NCBI GenBank assembly: GCA_046331705.1
Contig: JAXLQJ010000033.1
Location: forward strand, 1-64,000
DNA length: 64,000 bases
Origin: JADJOY01 sp046331705 [NCBI: bacterium]
GTDB lineage: Bacteria; JADJOY01
Reading direction: 5' to 3'
Part shown: positions 22,501 through 30,418 of the stretch, in pieces
Position numbering within the stretch: the stretch's first letter is position 1
How the letters are laid out: every line of letters starts with the position of its first letter
Position numbers and translations under genes: made by a program
Notes under the pieces: generated by a model
Seen by the model: only the letters and a program-made list of their open reading frames with translations
Told to the model about the DNA's origin: nothing
Databases searched by the model: none

Positions 22501-23142
22501 GAACGTGCCGTGGAGCAAGAGGAGCGAGCGCTGGCCGCCGCCGATCTCGCCTGGCGAGGTGCGCGTGAGCTCGAGCCCCTCGGACTTCACCGCCACGTGG
22601 TGCCAGCCCGTGCTCAGGTCGCGCGCTTTCCACAGCAACCGCTCGCCGCCCTTGGCGAGAAGCTCTCCCGCGACCCGCCGCGCGGCGTCGATGGCGGGCT
22701 CGGTGATCTTGACCACCAGGAACTTGAGCGCCGCCGACACGATGCCGCGCGACTGCCCCTCGGCCACCGGCGTCTGCACGCGAAATCGCAGGCTCGCTCC
22801 CGCGCCCCGCGCGACGCCGCGCGCGGTGCCTCGCGACGGGGACGACCCGAGCACCGGCGCGTGGAACGTGAGCGCGCCCGAGGGGTGGCGCACCGCGATC
22901 AGCGCGCTTTCGCCAGCCGCCGCGTCGACCGTGAGGTCCACGACCCGATCCGCGAGCCCACGCACTCGCGCGGCAGGCAGGACGTCGTGAACGGACTCGA
23001 CACTCACGCCGTCGAGCAAGAGCCCGGTGGGAAGCGCCGGGACACCCTCGCCGGCGCCGCGTCGCACGCGACCGGACGCCGCCGCGGCGCGGGGCGAGGT
23101 GGCGGTGGCGGTCCAGGCTTCGCCGTTGAGGATGCGCAGCAT
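19510..23142 (-). CDS. Lipase-like alpha/beta hydrolase fused to CHAT protease domain
   Basis: A 1210-residue multidomain protein. After a beta-type N-terminal region (1-195), an alpha/beta hydrolase of the PGAP1/lipase type covers about 205-485, with H211-G, nucleophile Ser277 in T-H-S-R-G-G, Asp422 and His464, a complete triad by motif. A linker follows (about 500-620), then a CHAT (clan CD, caspase-like) domain at about 655-960 with His827 in F-I-G-H-G and Cys873 in L-N-A-C-D-T. Residues 975-1210 are a conserved-looking, W-rich domain I do not recognise. The start at 23142 has GGAG 8 bases upstream. It lies 67 bases after an orthocaspase gene on the same strand. A role in protease-triggered cell death or phage defence is inference. 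Confidence 0.85.
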   Translation of the reverse strand: MLRILNGEAWTATATSPRAAAASGRVRRGAGEGVPALPTGLLLDGVSVESVHDVLPAARVRGLADRVVDLTVDAAAGESALIAVRHPSGALTFHAPVLGSSPSRGTARGVARGAGASLRFRVQTPVAEGQSRGIVSAALKFLVVKITEPAIDAARRVAGELLAKGGERLLWKARDLSTGWHHVAVKSEGLELTRTSPGEIGGGQRSLLLLHGTFSNARGAFDALGRTRFFESVRPLYGDRIFAFNHYTISDEPEENVHDLLDALPQSGREFDVVTHSRGGLVLRHAVERRELFGAKAERFRLGRAVLVASPNAGTPLATPGRYEQTFGLLANLLEVLPDNPWTTLPELLANGIVWLASNVIPAMRGVAVMDRDSATLHALEAPPGPPLSAYSALCSSYEPTSGVLSRLLDAGIDRFFDGANDLVVPTQGGWRVDGASSAIPAQRIGCFGPGGNLRSRNDEPVSHVDFFRHDATAQFLADTLTGKQPSIELLDPDRPLPTRIARRGGLGLDREPRAPRPRAHDDARQAGAFGDRDATPLAAAVFPSRFSGDDVLQLMILDDPTAGAAPDSTRARRAGQPGARILAMYNGARTLDPFATRDPETLAKDDAERDGPGSRFHRIIGMHKRIRLILTNQPDSRTKRIPPTPTREELRAVGVDLFESLFVGGVKRLYDIARSEQRERPLNLVLTSAVPWLATLPWELAFDPDRKKFLVTEEVHLVRNVLSAVPAERLTPILPHDPLRILVVVAQPFDAPALSSEDERDRIEAGFRRLIDAKLVTVDTLTDVTAGRLHRKIEAAVREHRDTRALRDGVDAEERRGYDIVHFIGHGEFDRKAAEGTLIFVNEARIKKEIRIQQLREILSGRGIRLVFLNACDTAEGSHRTLNRGVAQALVHAGIPAVMANQYPVLDPSAVAFAEHFYWALATGATLGEAARESRIALGYSVEEELIDAAVPVLYARDPSYRLCRPRPTAAAATAAPERPGAAGTPAAARGRPVERVRVGVADLTRSFIGIDALLERLNRAQQRIELKRVNLVAPYGVWNQKQRYGRAYLNAEAFLTRLQAKPDEIGVHYLVAITDQWLMDEKAGYDWYAWWSHEEALRVMVFSVAGFEIPRRGRVMEQVIGNELVSTLAAKIFDTATARDPMHAAGAKDCPFYVNDERSVAVLEHKRRFDARCRAKLLKLKKLPADLDAHALVAAFDAMLAAASAGGE

Positions 23143-23209
23143 CGATGGCTCCGTTCGGTGCTGCGGCCGCCGGCCCCGCGACCGAGTCACGGCGGAGAAA
23201 GGAACGCGG

Positions 23210-24013
23210 TCAGATGGCGAACGGCTGCTGCGCTTCGAACGTCGGGCTCCGGACGCCGGCGCGATAGTAGTTCGGGGTCTGATCCGGCGGCATGCGCGCC
23301 GCGATCTGATCGCGGAAGCGCTTGTAGCTCCCCTTGAACTTCCCGCTCTTCCACACCGCGCGCAGGTTCTCGGTGAAGAGCCCGTTGCGGTCTCCGTCGC
23401 GCGAGAGCTGGTTGTCCATGCAGCCCGAGATCAGCAACAGCGACGCCTTCACCTTGGCCTGCGCTGCCGGCGGGTTCGCCTTCTGAATGGCACGGTACGT
23501 TGCCTTGTGCGCGGCCTCCACCTTCGCGCCCACGTTGGGTGGCATGAACTTCACCCGTGGGCCGCCGGCTAGAAACGCCGGCATCCCCCGCACCACCGTG
23601 CCGCTGTGACAGCTATCGGAGAGCACGAAGATGCGGACCCCGGACTTGAATCGACCGAACGCGGCGAAGAGCTCGTCGTCCACGAGCTGGCGATCGAAGA
23701 GCACCCAGGTCTCGTCGCGACCGTCCTCGTCGTCGCCGTTGGTGTCGCGCACCTGACCGCCGTGGCCAGAATAGGTGAGCAGGAAGAGGTCGCCTTTCGC
23801 GAGCTTCTTCGCCGCCGCCCCGATGGCGGCGAGGACCGCCGTCGACGTCGCGTGCTCGGTCAGCAGCTTCTGGGTGGTGAAGCGGCGCTTCTTCGCGATC
23901 GCCTGCATGTCGTTCGCGTCGAGCTCGCAGGCGGTGAGCGTGCCGTCCCACCCTTCGTACTGGGCCGGATCCACTCGATTGAGACCGATGTGCAACGACA
24001 TACCCTTCGCCAT
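23210..24013 (-). CDS. Orthocaspase (caspase family C14 peptidase)
   Basis: A 267-residue single-domain caspase-like protease. The catalytic dyad is visible as His84 in Y-S-G-H-G-G and Cys135 in S-D-S-C-H-S-G. The acidic loop D-T-N-G-D-D-E-D-G-R-D-E between them is typical of bacterial metacaspases, which often need calcium and cut after Arg or Lys. There is no prodomain, transmembrane helix or death-fold adaptor, so activation must come from elsewhere. AGGAGG stands 9 bases before the ATG at 24013. It is the first gene of a two-gene unit with the lipase-CHAT protein. That protein, containing many Arg-rich linkers, is a plausible substrate, but this is inference. Confidence 0.9.
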   Translation of the reverse strand: MAKGMSLHIGLNRVDPAQYEGWDGTLTACELDANDMQAIAKKRRFTTQKLLTEHATSTAVLAAIGAAAKKLAKGDLFLLTYSGHGGQVRDTNGDDEDGRDETWVLFDRQLVDDELFAAFGRFKSGVRIFVLSDSCHSGTVVRGMPAFLAGGPRVKFMPPNVGAKVEAAHKATYRAIQKANPPAAQAKVKASLLLISGCMDNQLSRDGDRNGLFTENLRAVWKSGKFKGSYKRFRDQIAARMPPDQTPNYYRAGVRSPTFEAQQPFAI

Positions 24014-24210
24014 GGTGGCGCCTCCTGGTTCGCGCGATTCGTGGATATCGAAAGCTCGGGATCTCGAAACCACTTAGGCCAGCTCCTGGCCGGAGTCAAT
24101 TCACGGGACGTACGCGTGGAGCGCGACTCGGCCGCGCTCTCGACTCGCGGCCCGATTGCGAGCGATCCTCCTCGGCTCCGCCTCAGCTCGGCCCGAGGAC
24201 CTCGACACCC

Positions 24211-25794
24211 ATGAAGCTCGACCAAGAAGCCGCCCGCCGTCGCACCTTCGCGATCATCTCGCACCCGGACGCCGGCAAGACCACGCTCACCGAGAAGCTC
24301 CTGCTCTACGCCAACGCCATCGAGCTCGCGGGCTCGGTGCGGGCGCGGAACGCGCCGCGCCACGCCATCTCCGACTGGATGAAGATGGAGAAGGAGCGCG
24401 GCATCTCCGTCACGTCCTCGGTGCTGCAATTCGAGTACGACGGTCGCGCGCTCAATCTGCTGGACACGCCCGGTCACGCGGACTTCTCCGAGGACACCTT
24501 CCGCGTGCTCGCCGCCGTGGACTCGGCGGTGATGCTGATGGACCACGTGAAGGGTGTCGAGCCGCGCACCTTGAAGCTCTTCGAGGTGTGCCGGATGCGG
24601 CGTCTGCCGGTGGTCACGTTCATGAACAAGCTCGACCGCGAGGGCATGGAACCCTTCGAGCTCCTCGACGACGTGAGCACCAAGCTCGACCTGAAGGTGG
24701 CGCCGCTCACCTGGCCGATCGGCATGGGTCGCGACTTTCGCGGGGTGGTCGACATCCACTCACGCGAGGTCACCCTCTACGACGCGGCCCACCATGGCAG
24801 CCGCGTGCTCGCGGCCAAGCGCATGCCGTGGGCCGAGGCGGAGCCCTTCGTCGGCGAGACGCACTATCGCCGGGTGAGCGAGGAGCTCGAGCTCCTGCTT
24901 CACGCCGGCGAGGCCTACACCACCGAGGGCTTTCTCGGCGGCGAGGTGAGCCCGGTTTTCTGGGGCTCCGCGGTCACCAACTTCGGCGTCGATCGCTTGC
25001 TGTCGTTCGTCTCCGAGCACGCCGCGGCGCCCGGTCCGCGCGCCACCGAGGATGGCGAGACCATCGCGCCCGACGACCAGCGCATGAGCGGATTCGTGTT
25101 CAAGATCCAGGCGAACATGAACCCCAAGCACCGCGACCGCATCGCCTTCGTGCGGATCGTGAGCGGGCACTTCGAGCGCGGCATGGACGTGACCGTCGGG
25201 CGCTCGGGCGAGACGCTCCGGCTCTCGAAGCCGCACAGCTTCCTCGCCGACGAGCGTTCGATCGTGGACGAGGCGTGGCCCGGCGACATCGTGGGCGTCT
25301 TCGATCCCGGCAAGCTGCGGGTCGGCGACACCATCGCCGAAGGCCGCCGCATCCGCTTCGGCGAGATCCCGAGCTTCGCGCCCGAGCACATCGCGCGGCT
25401 CTCCATCAAGACCTCGATGAAGCGCAAGGCGCTCGACGCGGGCCTCGATCAGCTCAGCCAGGAAGGCGTGATCCAGCTCTTCTTCAAGAGCCGCGAGGAC
25501 CGCCGCAGCCCGATCCTGGGCGCCGTCGGTTTGCTGCAGTTCGAGGTGCTGAAGGAACGGCTCAAGAACGAATACGACGTCGACGCGCAGATCGAGCTCC
25601 TGCCCGGACGGCTGGCGCGGTGGGTGAGCGGCAGCCCCGCGGCGCTCGCCTGGCTCGAGGATCGCTCCGACAACTACACGATGCTCGAGGACCGCCACGG
25701 CCACCCCGTGGTGCTGGTCAACTCGCCCTTCCACCTCGACTACGCCCGCCGCAACGCCCCCACGATCGAGCTCCACGAGATCGAGCCGAAGTAG
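24211..25794 (+). CDS. prfC: Peptide chain release factor 3 (RF3) GTPase
   Basis: A 527-residue translational GTPase, close to the E. coli RF3 length. The G1 P-loop S-H-P-D-A-G-K-T-T is at residues 17-25; G3 D-T-P-G-H-A-D-F and G4 N-K-L-D follow. E-K-E-R-G-I-S-V-T-S-S-V matches the RF3 switch I region. RF3 recycles RF1/RF2 from the ribosome after peptide release. The ATG at 24211 is the clear family start. It is divergent from the orthocaspase gene with a 197-base gap, and converges with the glycosyltransferase gene at 25869 over a nested palindrome. Confidence 0.96.
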   Translation: MKLDQEAARRRTFAIISHPDAGKTTLTEKLLLYANAIELAGSVRARNAPRHAISDWMKMEKERGISVTSSVLQFEYDGRALNLLDTPGHADFSEDTFRVLAAVDSAVMLMDHVKGVEPRTLKLFEVCRMRRLPVVTFMNKLDREGMEPFELLDDVSTKLDLKVAPLTWPIGMGRDFRGVVDIHSREVTLYDAAHHGSRVLAAKRMPWAEAEPFVGETHYRRVSEELELLLHAGEAYTTEGFLGGEVSPVFWGSAVTNFGVDRLLSFVSEHAAAPGPRATEDGETIAPDDQRMSGFVFKIQANMNPKHRDRIAFVRIVSGHFERGMDVTVGRSGETLRLSKPHSFLADERSIVDEAWPGDIVGVFDPGKLRVGDTIAEGRRIRFGEIPSFAPEHIARLSIKTSMKRKALDAGLDQLSQEGVIQLFFKSREDRRSPILGAVGLLQFEVLKERLKNEYDVDAQIELLPGRLARWVSGSPAALAWLEDRSDNYTMLEDRHGHPVVLVNSPFHLDYARRNAPTIELHEIEPK

Positions 25795-25813
25795 TCTCGG
25801 GCCGTGGCCACGA

Positions 25814-25854
25814 GCGTGCTTGCAGCGGAGGCCGCTCGATCGCGTGGAGCACGC
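25814..25854. terminator. Nested palindrome between convergent genes (possible bidirectional terminator)
   Basis: GCGTGCT (25814-25820) pairs with AGCACGC (25848-25854). Inside it AGCGG (25824-25828) pairs with CCGCT (25832-25836) over a 3-base loop. It lies between the stops of prfC and the glycosyltransferase gene. There is no U-tract, so intrinsic termination is uncertain. Confidence 0.35.
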
Positions 25855-25868
25855 CCAGCAGCGCGACG

Positions 25869-27071
25869 TCAGGGATGCGCCAGCTCGCCCTCGCCCGCGG
25901 TGCCGTAGGTGCGGCCTTTCCAGCTCACGCCCTTTCCGCTCGCGGCGCGCAGCGTCGAGTTGAGCAGGATGCCGGCGGTGATGCAGGCGGCCACGGGCGT
26001 GAGCCAGGCGAGCGAATCGTCGAGCTTGAAGACGTCGAGCAAGAGCCGGCGGATGGTGAGGGCGGCCAGGATGTACGCGCCGCCGAGCGCCGCAACGCCG
26101 AACCACGGCGAGGCGCTCACCGGCCAGCTCCAGCCGAAGACCGACACCAGCGGCAAGATCCACGGCAGCACGAAGATCGCGAGCAGCGCCGCGGCACCGA
26201 GTGCCGCGACGAAGACGTTCCCGCCGACCGCGACGTGGAAGTTCTTCGACCAGCCGTTCCAGAGCTCGCGCAGACTTCGATACATGCGCAGCTGCGCCAG
26301 CTCGACACCCTGGGCATAGACGAGATTGCGCTTGGCGGCCTTGATCGCCTGCGCGAGCGCCAGGTCTTCGATCACCTCGCCCTTGATCTTGGCGTGGCCG
26401 CCGATGGCGTCGTACGCGACGCGGCGAAAGAGCATGAAGGGCCCGTTGCCCGACGCCGCCGCGTGATTCGGATCGTTGAGCTCCTTGGCGGGGAAGACCA
26501 TCAGGATCACGTTCACGATGAACGGCATCACCACCCGTTCCCAGAAGCTCACGTTCACCATCTCGGGCACGATCGTGAAGAGATCGGCCCGGCGCTCGAC
26601 GGCGAGCGCCGCGGCGCGCACCAGCGCATCGGGCAAGAGCCGCACGTCGACGTCGACGAACAGGATCCACTCGCCACCGGCGGCACGCGCGCCCACGTCG
26701 AGGGCGTGGTTCTTGCCCATCCAGCCCGCGGGGAGCACGTCGTTTCGCAGCACGCGCAAGCGCGCGTCGGCGGCGGCCAGCCGCGCGAGGATGGCGGGCG
26801 TCGCGTCGGTCGAGCCGTCGTCGACCACCAGCACCTCGAGCCCGGGGTAATCCTGCGCCAGGATCGAACGCACGCAGTCCTCGACGTCGCGCTCCTCGTC
26901 GCGCACCGGCAGCACGACGCTCAGCCGCGGTAACGGCGCGCGTTCGACGTCGGCGGCGCGCGGCGGCACGGGCAACGCGCGCAGATTCCGCACGATCCAG
27001 AAGAACGCGGCCATCAGCGCGGCCAGCGCCACGGCCTCGAGCACGAAGGCGGCCTGCGCCACGGATTCCAC
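25869..27071 (-). CDS. Family 2 glycosyltransferase, HpnB/CrtQ-like, membrane-bound
   Basis: A 400-residue protein: one N-terminal helix (about 8-28), a GT2 catalytic domain (about 48-285) and three or four C-terminal helices. Visible GT2 features are V-L-P-V-R-D-E, V-V-D-D-G-S-T-D, the G-W-M-G-K-N-H-A motif typical of hopene- and carotenoid-linked GT2 enzymes, the metal-binding D-V-D and a late E-D acceptor motif. The start is GTG. It follows the family 1 glycosyltransferase gene by 19 bases, so both probably act on the same lipid or isoprenoid acceptor. No hopanoid or carotenoid synthesis gene is in the window, so the acceptor stays open. Confidence 0.82.
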   Translation of the reverse strand: MESVAQAAFVLEAVALAALMAAFFWIVRNLRALPVPPRAADVERAPLPRLSVVLPVRDEERDVEDCVRSILAQDYPGLEVLVVDDGSTDATPAILARLAAADARLRVLRNDVLPAGWMGKNHALDVGARAAGGEWILFVDVDVRLLPDALVRAAALAVERRADLFTIVPEMVNVSFWERVVMPFIVNVILMVFPAKELNDPNHAAASGNGPFMLFRRVAYDAIGGHAKIKGEVIEDLALAQAIKAAKRNLVYAQGVELAQLRMYRSLRELWNGWSKNFHVAVGGNVFVAALGAAALLAIFVLPWILPLVSVFGWSWPVSASPWFGVAALGGAYILAALTIRRLLLDVFKLDDSLAWLTPVAACITAGILLNSTLRAASGKGVSWKGRTYGTAGEGELAHP

Positions 27072-27090
27072 TCGTTCGAGCCGCGCGGCG

Positions 27091-28308
27091 CTACGACCGC
27101 AGGTACTGGTCGATGATCGCGGCGGCGCGCGTGGCGCCGCCGTGCTGGTGGATGCTCTTCTGAAGCACGCCCGCGGCGCGGCGGTACTTGGTGTTGGTGA
27201 GCACGTCCTCGATGGCGCGCTCGAGCGACGGGAAGAGCTCGCGCCCGTTCCCCAGCCGGATGCCTGCGCCCAGCCGCTCGACGATCTGCAGGTTCACGTC
27301 TTGATCGACGTGGTAGGGCGCGCCGATCACCGGCACGCCGCCGGCGAACGCCTGGTAGATGGAGCCGTTGCCGCCGTGGTTGATGACCACGTCGGACTTG
27401 GCGACCAGCCGATCGCCGCGCGCGAACTCCTCGATGAAGAAGTTGTCGGGCACTTCCGGGATGTCCACCGACAAGCCGCCGGTGGTCATGATGACCTGGT
27501 AGCGCGAGCCGCCGAAGTAGCGCGTCGCCTTCTCGAAGAAGAGCGGATCGCCCGTGGAACCCATGGTGATGTAGAGCGTCGGCCGATCCGGATCGAGCCG
27601 ATCCAGCCACGCCGGATCCGGGAAATCGGGCTCCCACAGGATGGGCCCGACGTAGTGGACGTGCGCGGGTCGCGCCGCGGTGGTCGGCCCGTACTCGGGC
27701 ACGTCCGCGAGCAGTGTCAGGTCACCCTGGATGACGTCGAGCAACCCGTCGCAATGGCGCATCGGCAAGCCGTGATCGCGGCGGTACTTCCAGTACGGGA
27801 GGCTCCAATAGCGCGTCGCGGTGGCGCGCAGCGCCGGGATCAGCGCCGTGGCGAGGACGTCGCCCACGTAGCGCGTGAGGATGTGGCCGTGGAAGGCCTT
27901 GAGCGGCAGCGCGAAGTAGTTCGTCCAGTGCGCGTTGGTGATCGAGATGTACGGCACCCGGGCGATCTCCGCCGAGATCGAGAGCGACCAGTGCATGTCG
28001 CCCAGCACCACGTCGGGCCGATGGCGGTGGATGACCTCGAGGTCCGACTCGACGCTGCGCAGCACCATGTCGCGCCACCAGCCGTAGCGCACCAGCGTCG
28101 CGCGGTTGGCGAGCTTCATGGTGGCCGCGCGCGGCACCGTGAACACCGTGTCGGTCTTGAAGCCCGCTTTCTCCGCGAGGCCCAGGAAGTGCCCCGCGCC
28201 GGCGAACACGATCTCGTGCCCGTGCGTATCCCGGAGGAGCTTGCACACCTCGAGCGCCCGCGAGACATGGGCTAAGAAGTTGGCGTCCGCGAAGGCCAGG
28301 ACACGCAT
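27091..28308 (-). CDS. Family 1 (MGT/CrtX-like) glycosyltransferase
   Basis: A 405-residue GT-B enzyme. The N-terminal acceptor domain begins directly with a Rossmann strand (M-R-V-L-A-F-A-D-A-N-F). The C-terminal donor domain has I-T-M-G-S-T-G and the UDP-glycosyltransferase signature H-G-G-N-G-S, G-V-P-V-I-G-A-P and D-Q-D-V-N at about 335-370. Relatives glycosylate macrolides, sterols or carotenoids. The ATG at 28308 was chosen because upstream sequence loses coding character. It is first in a two-gene unit with the GT2 gene and divergent from tolC. The acceptor and sugar are not known. Confidence 0.85.
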   Translation of the reverse strand: MRVLAFADANFLAHVSRALEVCKLLRDTHGHEIVFAGAGHFLGLAEKAGFKTDTVFTVPRAATMKLANRATLVRYGWWRDMVLRSVESDLEVIHRHRPDVVLGDMHWSLSISAEIARVPYISITNAHWTNYFALPLKAFHGHILTRYVGDVLATALIPALRATATRYWSLPYWKYRRDHGLPMRHCDGLLDVIQGDLTLLADVPEYGPTTAARPAHVHYVGPILWEPDFPDPAWLDRLDPDRPTLYITMGSTGDPLFFEKATRYFGGSRYQVIMTTGGLSVDIPEVPDNFFIEEFARGDRLVAKSDVVINHGGNGSIYQAFAGGVPVIGAPYHVDQDVNLQIVERLGAGIRLGNGRELFPSLERAIEDVLTNTKYRRAAGVLQKSIHQHGGATRAAAIIDQYLRS

Positions 28309-28608
28309 CGTTGGGGCCTCGCTCTCGACTCGTGCTGCTGGGTTTCGGGTCGTCCCGGGGTCGGATGACACTCCCGGTCGGGACGGAACGACGTGCGACG
28401 GTCCTGCCTGCGCGACCTCGAGCCGCGCGAGACGGGTCCGTGCCTGACTCGCTCGGCGGGGGGCCACCGAGTCGACGCACCACGTCAAGGCTAGGGTCGT
28501 TCTCGCGGCCGGGTCAACAACCCGAGGGCATTTCCCGAGTCGAAGGCGACGCTCGGCGGGGGGTTCGCTTCCCTATCGAGGGCCGCTTCTCTACCCTACG
28601 CGGCCGTC
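28309..28608. other. 300-base divergent intergenic region with 14-bp direct repeat
   Basis: This is the gap between the family 1 glycosyltransferase and tolC starts. CGCTCGGCGGGGGG occurs twice, at 28450-28463 and 28550-28563, exactly 100 bases apart. A small hairpin CGGGT-CAACA-ACCCG lies at 28510-28524. TACCCT at 28592-28597 could be a -10 element for tolC, which would give a leader of only a few bases. No gene is seen. Confidence 0.4.
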
Positions 28609-30336
28609 ATGCGACTTCCCAGCTCGACCGTGCGCGCGAAGCCTCGCCCTCCCGGCCGCGCGCCGCGACTCGCGGCCGCAGCCGTGGCGCTCCTCGCCGC
28701 GCTGCTGGTCGCGGGCGCATGGCCGAGCACCAGCGCCGCGGCGGGCGCGGCCGCCGCCACGCCGCCCGGACGCGGTCCGCTGCTGCTTTCGCTGGGCGAC
28801 GTCGTGGAGCTGGCGCTCACCAACAACCCGGTGCTGCGCGGCGAGGGATTCCTGGCGCTGCGGGCGATGGCCGAGGTGCCTGCCGCGGAAGGCACGCGCG
28901 ACCTCTTCCTCTACTGGAAGTCGAGCTACAACGACAGCAACGTCCCCACGACGTCGTCCTTGACGGGCAACAACCAACGGGTCTGGACGGGGACCGCGGG
29001 GCTGCGCCAGGCGCTCATCACCGGCACCAGCTACGACCTGTCGTTCAACAACCAGCGCACCGAGACCGACTTCCCCTTCAACGTCCTGGATCCGAACTAC
29101 CGCGTCGACACCCAGCTCGCGATCACGCAGCCGCTGCTCAAGGGCTTCGGGCTCGACGTGAACGATGCTCCATCGCGGATCGCCGCCCACACCCGCGACG
29201 CGGCGCTGCTCCAATACCGCAGCCGCGCCGCCAACGTGGTCCAGTCGGCGCTCGAGGGGCTGTGGGACCTGAACCTCGCCCGCGCGCTCCTCGAGGTGAA
29301 GCAGCAGAGCCTCGCGCGGGCGCGCCAGCTCCAGAAGACGGTCCAGACGCAGGTGGATCGCGGTCTCCTGGCACGAGTCGAGCTGCTCAAGGCGCAGGTG
29401 GCGGCGGCAGCCCGCGACGACGAGGTCGTGGTGGCGCGGAAGGCCGTACGCGACGCCGAGGACCGCCTGCGCGACACCATCGCCCCTGACGCCGATCCCA
29501 GTTTCTGGGAACGCGAGCTCATGCCCGCGGGCCCCATCGAGTTCCCGACCCGCGAGGTCGACGACCAGGGGAGCGTCGGCCGGGCGCTCGAGCAACGCAT
29601 GGAGATCCTCCAGGCGCGCGAGGACCTCGCCAGCCGCAAGGACGCGATGGCGCTGGCGCGCAACGCGCTGCTGCCCAGCCTCAACCTGGTGGGCGGGGTC
29701 AAGGTGAGCGGCCTCGCGGGCAGCGAGAAGCAGAACCAGTCGCTCATCGACTTCCGCGATCAGTATCCCGCCATCTACGACCTGCTGGATGCGCTCTTCG
29801 GCGGGCTCTTGGTGGGCGCCGGCACCGTCGACCGGAGTCTGGTGGGCGGCTACCTCGACGCGCTCGAGAACATGGATTTCGTCACGTGGAGCGTCGGCGT
29901 GAACATCGAGATCCCGCTCGGCAACGACACCGCCGAGTCCCGCTACATCCAGGCGGTCGCCGACGAGAAACGCAGCGAGGAGAACCTCAAGTCGGTGAGC
30001 CGGAAGGTGCAGATCGAGGTTCGCGAGATCGTGCGCCGCGTGCGCACCAACCAGGAACGACTCGAGACCACCGCGCTCACCCGCGAGCTCGCCGAGAAGA
30101 ACCTGCAGGCCGAGGAGGAGAAGCTCGAACGCGGCTACTCCACGAGCCAGGAGGTGCTCGACCTGCAGGTCGCGCTCGCGGAGGCGCGCGCCAACGAGCT
30201 CAAGGCACGCACCGACCTGGAGAAGAGCTACGCCGCGTTCACGCGCTCGGCGGGCACGCTGCTCGAGGTATTCCACGTCGCCGCGCCCGCGGTGCCGGCG
30301 CTCGACACCATCGACGTTCCCGGCCGTCTGTGGTGA
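28609..30336 (+). CDS. TolC family outer-membrane efflux protein
   Basis: A 575-residue protein with an N-terminal signal peptide (hydrophobic stretch about 24-45, Ala-rich cleavage region) and the long alternating helices of the OEP/TolC fold. S-L-G-D-V-V-E-L-A-L-T-N-N-P near residue 63 is the usual first OEP repeat; the second helical repeat is near residues 320-520 and rich in E/K/R/Q heptads. It would form a trimeric channel through the outer membrane. No inner-membrane pump or adaptor gene is adjacent, so it serves a system encoded elsewhere, perhaps export of the product of the neighbouring glycosyltransferases. There is no clear ribosome site. Confidence 0.88.
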   Translation: MRLPSSTVRAKPRPPGRAPRLAAAAVALLAALLVAGAWPSTSAAAGAAAATPPGRGPLLLSLGDVVELALTNNPVLRGEGFLALRAMAEVPAAEGTRDLFLYWKSSYNDSNVPTTSSLTGNNQRVWTGTAGLRQALITGTSYDLSFNNQRTETDFPFNVLDPNYRVDTQLAITQPLLKGFGLDVNDAPSRIAAHTRDAALLQYRSRAANVVQSALEGLWDLNLARALLEVKQQSLARARQLQKTVQTQVDRGLLARVELLKAQVAAAARDDEVVVARKAVRDAEDRLRDTIAPDADPSFWERELMPAGPIEFPTREVDDQGSVGRALEQRMEILQAREDLASRKDAMALARNALLPSLNLVGGVKVSGLAGSEKQNQSLIDFRDQYPAIYDLLDALFGGLLVGAGTVDRSLVGGYLDALENMDFVTWSVGVNIEIPLGNDTAESRYIQAVADEKRSEENLKSVSRKVQIEVREIVRRVRTNQERLETTALTRELAEKNLQAEEEKLERGYSTSQEVLDLQVALAEARANELKARTDLEKSYAAFTRSAGTLLEVFHVAAPAVPALDTIDVPGRLW

Positions 30337-30418
30337 GGTGCCGCGCGCGGCTCCGCTCCGCCGCGCGCGAGCATTCCGCCCCGCGAGTCGATTCGCCGCC
30401 TGCTAACATCAGCTCGCC

